NCBI GenBank assembly: GCA_013362785.1
Contig: JABFVM010000149.1
Coordinates: forward strand, 1-41,225
Source: Streptomyces sp.
GTDB lineage: Bacteria; Actinomycetota; Actinomycetes; Streptomycetales; Streptomycetaceae
Direction: 5' to 3'
DNA: 41,225 nucleotides
Shown here: piece after piece, positions 24,364 through 31,866 of the stretch
Numbering within the stretch: position 1 is the stretch's first letter
How the letters are laid out: each line of letters opens with the position of its first letter
Made by a program: the position numbers and the translations under genes
The notes under the pieces: model-generated
What the model was told of the DNA's origin: nothing
The model's input: only the letters and a program-made list of their open reading frames with translations
Database searches by the model: none

Positions 24364-26298
24364 CTAAGCCGTTAACCGAGTGCTCTGGCCGGACCCAGAG
24401 GTCGCGTCGCGATACCAGTACTCAAGGGTCAGCACATGCCACAGATGCTTGGAGAAGTCCCGCTGCCCGGCGGCGTCCTCGGCGGCCATGCGGGCCAGCG
24501 CGTCACGGCGCAGCAGCCCTGACCTGACCAGCTCGCCGTCATGGATCACCTCGCGCACCAGCGGTGCCAGATCCCGGCTCATCCAGGCCCGCAGCGGGGC
24601 GCTGAACAGGCCCTTGGGCCGGTAGACGATCTCCCGGGGCAGGATCGAGGTGGCGGCCTCCTTGAGGACGGCCTTGCCCTGCCGTCCCACGATCTTGCGA
24701 TCACCGGGCACGGCGAACGCCGCCTTCACCACCTCGACGTCCACGTAGGGCACCCGCACCTCGGTCGACGCGGCCATGCTGGAGCGGTCCGTGTACGTGA
24801 GATTCAGACCCGGCAGGAACATCCGGGCGTCGCCCAGGCACATGCGGTTGACGAAGTCGTCCAGGTCGTTGTCCTCGTAGACGTCCGCGTGCTCGGTCAG
24901 CACGTCGTCCACCGTCCCGGCCAGGTCCGGAGCGACCAGGGCGAGCAACTCGTCCTGGTCGTACATGGTGTAGCTGCGCCGGAACGCGGTCTCCTCCGGC
25001 AGCTCGGCGAAGGACAGGAACCGCTTCGCGAAGCGCACCGACCGGTACCCCCGGCGGGCCGAGGCGACCGGCAGCCGGTCCACCACCCCGGACACCGCGC
25101 GCCGCAGGGGCCGCGGGACGCGCTGGTAGCGCAGTGCGATCAGGTTGGCCAGGTGCTTGCGGTACCCCGCGAACAGCTCGTCCGCACCCATCCCCGAGAG
25201 CATCACCTTGACCCCGGCCTCCCGGGCGGCCGAGCAGATCAGGAAGGTGTTGATCGCGGCGGGGTCGCCGATCGGCTCGTCCAGGGAGTACGTCATCTGC
25301 GGCAGCAGATCGAGCACGTTCGGGGCGATCTCGATCTCGTGCAGGTCGACACCGAACCGCGTCGCCACCTGCCGGGCGTAGCGCAGGTCGTCCGGCATCG
25401 CCTCGAACTTGGCGTCCTCGGCGCGGAACCCGATCGTGTAGGCGGAGATCCCGGGTTGGTGGCGGGCCGCCAGCGCGGTCAGATAGCTGGAGTCGAGACC
25501 GCCCGAGAGGAACGTCGCCACGGGTACGTCGGAGAGCAGATGGCGCCGGGTCGACTCCTCGACGATGGCGGCCAGGTCCGGCTGCTCGCCGGCCAGCGCG
25601 CGCTCCCGGCCCTCGGCGGCGACGTCCTTCAGGTTCCAGAACCGGCCGCGCTCCACCCGGCCGTCGGGCCGGATCCGCAGCCAGCTTCCCGGCGGCAGCT
25701 TCTCCGCCTCGCGGAACGCACACCGTGAGTCCGGCACCCAGTAGTACAGCAGCGAGGCCACCAGCGCCCCGTGGTCCACCTCCAGCGACCCGCCGGTCAC
25801 GGCGGCGAGCGCCTTGAGCTCGGAGGCGAACACCAGACCCTCGCCGCGCCGCAGCAGGAACAGCGGCTTGATGCCGAGCTGGTCGCGGACGAGCACCAGT
25901 TCACCGGTCCGCTCGTCGAAGACCGCGAACACGAACATGCCGCGCAGCCGGGGCAGACAGTCCGTGCCCCAGCGCCGCCAGGCCTCCAGCAGCACCTCGG
26001 TGTCGGAGGTACCGCGGAAGCGCACCCCGGCCGCCGCCAGCTCGGCACGCAGCTCGGGCGCGTTGTACAGCTCGCCGTTGTACGTGAGGGCGAGGCTGTC
26101 CTTGACCATCGGCTGGGCGCCGGTCTCGGACAGGTCGATGATGGACAGCCGGCGGTGCCCGAGGTGCACCTCGCCGTCACCTGCGGGGTGGCTGTACCGG
26201 CCGGCCCCGTCCGGACCGCGGTGGGCGAGGGTCTCGGTGAGCCGGTCGGTCACGACCTTCCCGTCCGGCCATCGGTAAGTGCCTGCGATGCCACACAT
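24364..26298 (-). CDS. asnB: Glutamine-dependent asparagine synthase-like amidotransferase
   Basis: A 644-residue protein with the full AsnB plan. The glutaminase domain begins MCGIAG (nucleophile Cys2), followed by HRGPDGAGRY, GHRRLSIIDL and YNGELYN. The synthetase domain has the ATP PP-loop FLSGGLDSSYLTALA, DEPIGDPAAINTFL and GMGADELFAGYRKH. Both halves look catalytically intact. In surface-polysaccharide loci AsnB relatives amidate uronic acids to uronamides; with the AlgD-like gene three steps upstream this fits, but it is inference. A TTA codon sits three codons before the stop. Start ATG at 26298, 3 bases after the upstream stop. Confidence 0.9.
   Translation of the reverse strand: MCGIAGTYRWPDGKVVTDRLTETLAHRGPDGAGRYSHPAGDGEVHLGHRRLSIIDLSETGAQPMVKDSLALTYNGELYNAPELRAELAAAGVRFRGTSDTEVLLEAWRRWGTDCLPRLRGMFVFAVFDERTGELVLVRDQLGIKPLFLLRRGEGLVFASELKALAAVTGGSLEVDHGALVASLLYYWVPDSRCAFREAEKLPPGSWLRIRPDGRVERGRFWNLKDVAAEGRERALAGEQPDLAAIVEESTRRHLLSDVPVATFLSGGLDSSYLTALAARHQPGISAYTIGFRAEDAKFEAMPDDLRYARQVATRFGVDLHEIEIAPNVLDLLPQMTYSLDEPIGDPAAINTFLICSAAREAGVKVMLSGMGADELFAGYRKHLANLIALRYQRVPRPLRRAVSGVVDRLPVASARRGYRSVRFAKRFLSFAELPEETAFRRSYTMYDQDELLALVAPDLAGTVDDVLTEHADVYEDNDLDDFVNRMCLGDARMFLPGLNLTYTDRSSMAASTEVRVPYVDVEVVKAAFAVPGDRKIVGRQGKAVLKEAATSILPREIVYRPKGLFSAPLRAWMSRDLAPLVREVIHDGELVRSGLLRRDALARMAAEDAAGQRDFSKHLWHVLTLEYWYRDATSGSGQSTRLTA
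24373..24375 (-). promoter_or_regulatory. In-frame TTA codon (bldA-type) in the asnB-like gene
   Basis: The plus-strand TAA at 24373-24375 is in frame with the gene and reads TTA (Leu) three codons before the TAG stop. TTA is the rarest codon in Streptomyces and needs the BldA tRNA. Confidence 0.8.
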
Positions 26299-26301
26299 GT
26301 A

Positions 26302-27855
26302 CTACCGCGCCTCCTGGTCGCTGTCCGGGACCCGCGTCGCCCATATCGGCTGCCGCTCCGTCCGCAGTTGGCCGTCCCCCACCGCCTTGACGGCGTGGGA
26401 GATGCCCCCGCCGTTCTGCCGGGCCTGCCGCTCGCTGTGGCCCCGCAGCGCGGTGTGCAGCCCGTCCCACAGCGTTCCGTCGGTCCGGTCACGCGGATCG
26501 GGGTCGATCAGCACTACACCGATCACCGGGATGCCCTGGTCCGCGAGCTGCCGCGCCACGGTGTGCAGCCATGCGGCGCTGCCGTGCCCGGCACGCACCA
26601 CGAGCACGGTCCGGGTGCCGAGGTACTGGAGGTCGGTCCACGCCGTGCCGGGCGCGACCGAGCCGACGCCGAACCGGCGCCCCTCGTGCGACAGGTCCGC
26701 GGCGTCCTTGCCGCTGACCACGGTCGGGCCTCCCGGCTTCTGCCGGCGGCCTGCCAGCTGCGAGCCGGGCAGCGCGTCGACGATCACCACGGGCCCGTCC
26801 GGTGCCAGCGCATCGGCGAGCTCCAGGGCGAGCACGCGCGCGCTGCGCGCACAGCCCAGTTCCAGCAGCGACACCGGTTCCGCGGAGCCGCGTACGGTGC
26901 GGGCCAACGACGCGGTGAGCCGCTCGCGTGCCGCGCGGATCCGTCGGCGCCGCCACGGCCTGCCCGACCGGCGGGGCAGCTCCGCGATGACTGAGGCGCC
27001 GAGGTTCGCCGCGATCTCCCGGCGCAGTACGGGGCGGTCCGCCACCACCGTGCCGACCGCGGCCACCGCGAGCCCGAGGACGAGCCCGAGGACGAACCCG
27101 ATCCCGGCGTTGGTGGCAGCGGCCTTGGGCAGGGAGTACCGCAGCGCGCGCGGGGCGTCCACGACCTGTGTGCCGGCGACGACCTTGGGCGTGCCGGTGC
27201 GCGCCTCCGCGGCGCGCTGGCCGAAGTCCGTGATCCGCGAGGTGAGTTCGGCCCGGCGGGCGAAGAGCGACTCCATGTTCGCCGACGCCTTGGGCCCGCT
27301 CTCCGCCGGTCCGTCGCCGATCGCCTTGTTGACCTGGGCGAGCTCGTCCCGCATGCGGTCACGCTGGTCGAGCAAGGACTTGGCCTCGGCCGTCGCGGCG
27401 TCCCGCATCCGCTTCACATGGTCCGCGACGAACGCGTCGGCCAGCGCCTTGGCCCGGGCCGTCGCCTCCGTGTCGCTGTCACCCGTCACGGTGATCTGCA
27501 GCAGGTTGTTGGTCAGGCCGGCACCCCGGTAGTCCCGCATGAAGTCTTCCGGTTTTTCCGGGGACTTGAGAGTGCGCAGCGCCTTTTCGGCGATCCGCGT
27601 GGTCCCCAGCAGTTCGACATCGGTGCGGATCAGCGTTCCGGTGTCGTTCGGCTGGTCCTCCTCGTGCGCGACCAGCACCTTGGTCACCGCGGTCGGGGGA
27701 GGCGGCATCAGGACCGCCACCGCCGCTCCGGCCAGCAGTCCCAGCAGTGCCATGGCGCTCCAGAGGCGGCGGCGCCTGCGCACCGACACCACCAGCGCCT
27801 GCAGATCAAGGAGCGGAGTGGAGGCCGACGACTCCGTGGTCGTGCTCGTCGTCAC
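26302..27855 (-). CDS. Wzz-like chain-length protein with degenerate kinase-like tail
   Basis: A 517-residue polysaccharide co-polymerase. TM1 follows a basic stretch (RRRRRLWSAMALLGLLAGAAVAVL, about 27-50). A periplasm-like domain with predicted coiled coils follows (AEAKSLLDQRDRMRDELAQVN), then TM2 near residue 235-260. The C-terminal domain (about 300-517) has the outline of a Wzc-type bacterial tyrosine kinase, but the Walker A position reads GCARSARVL without GKS/T. VVIVDALPG stands where the A' motif would be. No tyrosine cluster ends the protein. It likely sets chain length without kinase activity. GTG at 27855 is 2 bases after the preceding TGA. Confidence 0.8.
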   Translation of the reverse strand: MTTSTTTESSASTPLLDLQALVVSVRRRRRLWSAMALLGLLAGAAVAVLMPPPPTAVTKVLVAHEEDQPNDTGTLIRTDVELLGTTRIAEKALRTLKSPEKPEDFMRDYRGAGLTNNLLQITVTGDSDTEATARAKALADAFVADHVKRMRDAATAEAKSLLDQRDRMRDELAQVNKAIGDGPAESGPKASANMESLFARRAELTSRITDFGQRAAEARTGTPKVVAGTQVVDAPRALRYSLPKAAATNAGIGFVLGLVLGLAVAAVGTVVADRPVLRREIAANLGASVIAELPRRSGRPWRRRRIRAARERLTASLARTVRGSAEPVSLLELGCARSARVLALELADALAPDGPVVIVDALPGSQLAGRRQKPGGPTVVSGKDAADLSHEGRRFGVGSVAPGTAWTDLQYLGTRTVLVVRAGHGSAAWLHTVARQLADQGIPVIGVVLIDPDPRDRTDGTLWDGLHTALRGHSERQARQNGGGISHAVKAVGDGQLRTERQPIWATRVPDSDQEAR

Positions 27856-27857
27856 GC

Positions 27858-29219
27858 TCAACCTCCCGTCGCGGGGCCGCGCACCGCGAGAGCCGGAGTG
27901 GCCTCGTCGGCAGGACGTTCTGTGGATCGCGCGGGATGGACCCGGACCGGATCGGCGACGACGATGCCGACGACCTGATGTCCGCCGTCCGCACACGCCT
28001 CGGCGATACCGGCGAGTTCCTCCGCGGTCCAGCTGCCCGCGCTGAGGACGACCAGGGCACCGGCCTCGGTGTCACGGTCCGGCACGGTCGGCCGGTCCAC
28101 CGAAACCTCCACCACCCGCAGCAGCGGATCGCTCTTGGCCTCGGTGACCAGCTGCCCGGCGGCCCGGCGGGCGATCTCGTCGCCGTCCGGTACGACGACC
28201 AGCAGCCGCCGGGGCGCGGTCAGCCGGCTCCGCAGGCGGGCGCACACCCGCCGGTAGCGGATCCGTCTGCCGGCCTCGTCGCCGGACCGCTGCGGGGTCG
28301 GTACGTCCCACCGGGTGTCGACGCCGAGGAGGCGGCGGATCCCGGCCCGTGGGCCACTGCCTTGCGGCCGGTGCGCGTGCCCTTCGGCGGGCACGTCGAC
28401 GGTGCCGAGGAGCTCCGAGCCCAGCGCCGCGGCGATCTCCGGTTCGGTCCGCAGCCGGCGATTCATCCGTGCGGCGACGAGATGACCGACGACCGCGAGC
28501 AGGAAGGACAGCAGCGCCCCGGCGACGATGAGCTGAATCCGCGTCGGCGGCGCCGCGCCGGTCGGCCGGGCCGCCGGCCCCATGACGACCATGCTGGCCT
28601 TGTTGGCCGCGGGGTCGGCCTCGTCCAGCTTCTTCATGGCCTCCTGCAGCGACGTGCGCAGCTTTTCGAGCTCGGTGCGGGCCTGCACGCTCTCCACGGT
28701 CTGTCCCGGATCGGCCGCATCGGCCAGGTCGGTGATACGGCGGTTGGTCTCCGCGACCTTCTGCCGCAGCGCCTCGGCTCCCGTGGCCGCCTCGGAGTCG
28801 GTGCCGCCGCCCGCGATCCGCGCGGCGAAGCCGACGAACTGCTGGGCCGTCCGGTCGGCGAGCTGCTGCGCGCGCGCCGGGGTGTCGGCCGTACCCGCGA
28901 TCTTGATGATGTTCCCGTCGGCGGCCGTCGCGCTCACCTGATCCCGTAGCTCGCTGCCGCTGACGCCGTTCCAGCCGAGCTTGGCGGCCACGCCGTCGAC
29001 CACCGTCGAACTGGTCGCGATGTCGACCTGGGTCAGCAGCTCGCGCTCCTCCCACTGCCCGGGCAGCAGGACCGATGCCGACGCCGTGTACCGCGGCGGA
29101 AACACCACCGAGGCGCCGTAGCCGACGAGCGCGCCCACCACGGCGACGATGGCGAGAAGCCGCCACCGTCGACGGAGTATCCACCCGATCGTGACCAGGT
29201 GGATCGTGTCATCGCTCAA
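27858..29219 (-). CDS. Wzz-like chain-length protein
   Basis: A 453-residue partner to the next gene. TM1 (LLAIVAVVGALVGYGASVVF, about 20-40) begins a Wzz domain with RYTASASVLLPGQW. A helical region (ALRQKVAETNRRITDLADAADPGQ; EKLRTSLQEAMKKLDE) leads to TM2 (IQLIVAGALLSFLLAVVGHLVAA, about 228-250). The cytoplasmic tail has a Rossmann-like strand pattern (RRLLVVVPDGDE; GALVVLSAGSWTAEELAG) but no P-loop. It starts at TTG 29219, overlapping the upstream TGA. Two different Wzz-like proteins in tandem may form a hetero-oligomer or substitute for a Wzz/Wze pair; this is inference. Confidence 0.8.
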   Translation of the reverse strand: MSDDTIHLVTIGWILRRRWRLLAIVAVVGALVGYGASVVFPPRYTASASVLLPGQWEERELLTQVDIATSSTVVDGVAAKLGWNGVSGSELRDQVSATAADGNIIKIAGTADTPARAQQLADRTAQQFVGFAARIAGGGTDSEAATGAEALRQKVAETNRRITDLADAADPGQTVESVQARTELEKLRTSLQEAMKKLDEADPAANKASMVVMGPAARPTGAAPPTRIQLIVAGALLSFLLAVVGHLVAARMNRRLRTEPEIAAALGSELLGTVDVPAEGHAHRPQGSGPRAGIRRLLGVDTRWDVPTPQRSGDEAGRRIRYRRVCARLRSRLTAPRRLLVVVPDGDEIARRAAGQLVTEAKSDPLLRVVEVSVDRPTVPDRDTEAGALVVLSAGSWTAEELAGIAEACADGGHQVVGIVVADPVRVHPARSTERPADEATPALAVRGPATGG

Positions 29220-30481
29220 CTGCGCTGCCTCTTCCCTGTGCGAACCGGGGCGCCCGCCGAGACCGCTTTACGGTCACGGCACGCGGCGGCGTAGGCGGCG
29301 AGCAGCGAGACTTGCGAGTTCCGCCAGGAAAGCGGTCCGCTGATCCGCTCCTGGCCGATCCTGCCCATCCGGGCCCGCTTCTCCGGATCGTCCAGCAGCA
29401 GCGTGATGAGCTTGGCGAACTCGGCCTCGTCGTTGGCGGGCGCGTAGACGGCGGCGTCACCGGCGGAGACGCGCGCCTCCTTCAGGTCGAACGAGACGAT
29501 CGGCCGGCCCATCGCCATGTACTCCAGGACCTTGTTCATGGTCGACACGTCGTTGAGCGGATTGCGCGGGTCGGGGGAGAGGCACACGTCCGCGGTGGAC
29601 AGGTAGCGCACCAGGTCGGCGTCCGGAATGCGCCCGGTGAACTGCACCTGCTCCGTGAGCCCGAGCTGCCGGGACAGCTCCACCATCGCGTCGAAGGCGT
29701 CGCCGGCGCCGACGAACACCGCGTGCCAGTCGGTCCGCCCGAACTCGTCGCGCAGTTTCGCGAGCGCCCGCAAGGCGTAGTCGACGCCGTCCTGCGGGCC
29801 CATGACGCCGAGATAGCACAGCAGATGAGGCTTGCCGCGCTTCAACTCCGGCTCGGGCGGCACCGGTTGGAACCGCTCGATCTGGGGCGCGCTGCGCACC
29901 ACATAGACGTCCTCCGGCCGCTTGCCGCCACGGCTCACCGCGACGTCCCGGTAGCTCTCGTTCGTGGCGAGCACGATGTCCGCGGCGCGGTAGGTGCTCC
30001 GCTCCACCGCGCACACGCCGCGGTAGAGCAGGTCCTTGCCGCGGTCGAACCGGGAGAGGTACAGCTCCGGCACCAGGTCGTGCTGGTCGAAGACGAACCG
30101 GGCGCCGCGCCGCCGCAGCCACCGCGCCGCCAGGAACAGCAGGTCGGGCGGGTTGCAGGCGTGGACCACGTGCACCGGGCCGACCTTGCGGGCCAGCCGG
30201 GCCGTGTGCCAGAGCGCCGATCCGTACTCCCGCAGATAGCCGGCCGGCCCTCCGGTGGCCGCGCGCAACGGGTAGCGGTGGATCCGCACCCCGTCGATCA
30301 CTGCCTCCGGCTCCGTGTCCCGCTTCTCCCCCCGCGGACAGATGACGTGTACGTCCCAGCCCGCGTCGCGCAGTGTCGTGCACTCCTGCCACACCCGCCG
30401 GTCGAACGGCACCGACAGGTTCTCCACCAGGATCAGCGCGCGCCGCCCCGACCCGTCACCACTGATTGCGTTACCAAGCAA
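29216..30481 (-). CDS. Family 4 glycosyltransferase
   Basis: About 421 residues, GT-B fold. The opening ALILVENLSVPFDRRVWQECTTL and HVVHACNPPDLLFLAARW are typical of a large actinobacterial GT4 group; DQHDLVPEL follows. The C-domain has LLCYLGVMGPQDGVDYALRA and the donor loop NKVLEYMAMGRPIVSFDL. It is cytoplasmic. The only upstream in-frame start is TTG 30481, which overlaps the dehydrogenase stop by 11 bases and has a weak ribosome site, so the first ~13 residues are uncertain. As the first GT gene after initiation it may add the second sugar. Confidence 0.88.
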   Translation of the reverse strand: MLGNAISGDGSGRRALILVENLSVPFDRRVWQECTTLRDAGWDVHVICPRGEKRDTEPEAVIDGVRIHRYPLRAATGGPAGYLREYGSALWHTARLARKVGPVHVVHACNPPDLLFLAARWLRRRGARFVFDQHDLVPELYLSRFDRGKDLLYRGVCAVERSTYRAADIVLATNESYRDVAVSRGGKRPEDVYVVRSAPQIERFQPVPPEPELKRGKPHLLCYLGVMGPQDGVDYALRALAKLRDEFGRTDWHAVFVGAGDAFDAMVELSRQLGLTEQVQFTGRIPDADLVRYLSTADVCLSPDPRNPLNDVSTMNKVLEYMAMGRPIVSFDLKEARVSAGDAAVYAPANDEAEFAKLITLLLDDPEKRARMGRIGQERISGPLSWRNSQVSLLAAYAAACRDRKAVSAGAPVRTGKRQRS

Positions 30482-31793
30482 GGCCCACGTACCCCGGTTC
30501 GGTCCGGCGCGTCTCGGCGTCGGGAAGGCGGATGAGGTCGACTATCACCGGGCCGTCGGCGCCGCCATGGGGCAGCGCCGAGAGAACGGCCGGATCCCTG
30601 GTCCCGACCAGGCAGACCTCGGCGTGCTCAAGCACCTCGTCCACGGAATCCGCGAGCAGCTGCGCGAGATGCGGCAGCCGCGTCTCGATGTACTCGCGGT
30701 TCGCGCCGAGCAGCCGGGAGAGGCTCACATTGGCGTCATAGATCTTGAGGTCGTACCCCTTGCCGAAGAGCCGCTCCGCCAGCTCGACCAGCGGGCTCTC
30801 GCGGAGGTCGTCGGTGCCGGGTTTGAAGGACAGCCCGAACAGTCCCGCCCGGCGCTTGCCGGTGCGCTCGACCAGCTCCACCGCGCGTTGCAGATGGTCG
30901 GAGTTGGAGGGCAGCACATGGGAGAGGATGGGCACCGAGACATCGGCCCGCTGCGCCGCGTGGACCAGGCTGCGCAGGTCCTTGGGCAGGCAGGAGCCGC
31001 CGAAGGCGAAGCCGGGCCGCAGATAGGCGGGGCTGATGTTCAGCTTGCGGTCGGCCAGGAACACGTCCATCACCTGGTGCGAGTCCACCCCGAGCGCCTG
31101 GCACACCGCGCCCAGCTCGTTCGCGAAGCCGATCTTGAGGCCGTGGAAGGCGTTGTCCGCGTACTTGATCGCCTCGGCCGTCGGGACCGGCACCCGGAAC
31201 ACCTCGCCGGGCAGGCCGTCGTACAGCGCCAGCACCGCGTCGCCGCTCGCCCGGTCGAGCTCGCCGATGACGGTCTTGGGCGGGTCGAAGAAGTCCCGCA
31301 CGCTCGTGCCCTCGCGCAGGAACTCCGGGTTGACCGCGACCCCGACGTCCACCCCGGCCGTGCCGCCGACGTACTTCTCCAGGATCGGCACCAGCAGGTT
31401 CAGACAGGTGCCCGGGAGCATGGTGCTGCGGAACACGACCGTGTGCCGCCCGCCCCGCTCGGCGAGCGCGGCACCGATCTCCTCGGTGACCCGCTCCAAG
31501 TAGGTGGTGCACAGGCTGCCGTTGGGCTCCGACGGTGTGCCCACGCAGACCAGCGACACCTCGCTGTCCATGATCGCCTCACGGACATCACGGGTGGCTC
31601 TTAATGCCCCGGTCCGTACGACGTCGGCTATGAGCTCGCCGATCCGCTCCTCGACCACCGGGGCCTTGCCGTCGTTGACCAGGTCGACCTTCACCTGGTT
31701 GACGTCCACCCCGATGACCTCGTGACCCATGCTGGCCAGGCACGCGGCCGACACACAGCCCACGTAGCCGAGCCCGAAAACGCTGACTCTCAT
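30471..31793 (-). CDS. AlgD-like nucleotide-sugar (GDP-mannose-type) 6-dehydrogenase
   Basis: A 440-residue NAD-dependent four-electron dehydrogenase. Motifs are FGLGYVG (6-12, Rossmann), NPEFLRE (155-161), KYADNAFHGLKIGFANELG (210-228), PGFAFGGSCLPKD (260-272, catalytic Cys268) and LSFKPGTDDLRESPLVELAE. Length, Cys268 and the FAFGGSCLPKD spelling agree with AlgD (436 residues, Cys268) better than with UDP-glucose dehydrogenases, where FGGSCFPKD is usual. It should make GDP-mannuronate or a related uronate for the polymer. ATG at 31793 has GGAGGA at 7 bases. It contains a TTA codon at residue 64. Confidence 0.88.
   Translation of the reverse strand: MRVSVFGLGYVGCVSAACLASMGHEVIGVDVNQVKVDLVNDGKAPVVEERIGELIADVVRTGALRATRDVREAIMDSEVSLVCVGTPSEPNGSLCTTYLERVTEEIGAALAERGGRHTVVFRSTMLPGTCLNLLVPILEKYVGGTAGVDVGVAVNPEFLREGTSVRDFFDPPKTVIGELDRASGDAVLALYDGLPGEVFRVPVPTAEAIKYADNAFHGLKIGFANELGAVCQALGVDSHQVMDVFLADRKLNISPAYLRPGFAFGGSCLPKDLRSLVHAAQRADVSVPILSHVLPSNSDHLQRAVELVERTGKRRAGLFGLSFKPGTDDLRESPLVELAERLFGKGYDLKIYDANVSLSRLLGANREYIETRLPHLAQLLADSVDEVLEHAEVCLVGTRDPAVLSALPHGGADGPVIVDLIRLPDAETRRTEPGYVGLAW
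31602..31604 (-). promoter_or_regulatory. In-frame TTA codon (bldA-type) in the AlgD-like gene
   Basis: Codon 64 (Leu in the sequence TGALRATRD) reads TTA. It is frame-checked against the stop at 30471 and the start at 31793. Confidence 0.85.
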
Positions 31794-31810
31794 GACCCGT
31801 TCCTCCCCCC

Positions 31811-31833
31811 ACGCAGGCCCTTGTGGCCTGCGT
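31811..31833 (-). promoter_or_regulatory. Perfect 9-bp hairpin in the leader of the AlgD-like gene
   Basis: ACGCAGGCC (31811-31819) and GGCCTGCGT (31825-31833) form a perfect stem with a 5-base loop. It lies in the only sizeable gap (73 bases) of the operon, 4 bases before the ribosome site GGAGGA of the second gene. It has no T-run after it, so it is not a classical terminator. It could be an attenuator, an RNA-processing site or a stabilising structure. Confidence 0.6.
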
Positions 31834-31866
31834 TGCGCGCGCCCCCCGGACGCCGTCCCCCGTGCA

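Noticed and set aside
31811..31833. Hairpin as a Rho-independent terminator
   Set aside because: No T-run follows on the transcribed strand, and the ribosome site of the next gene begins 4 bases later.
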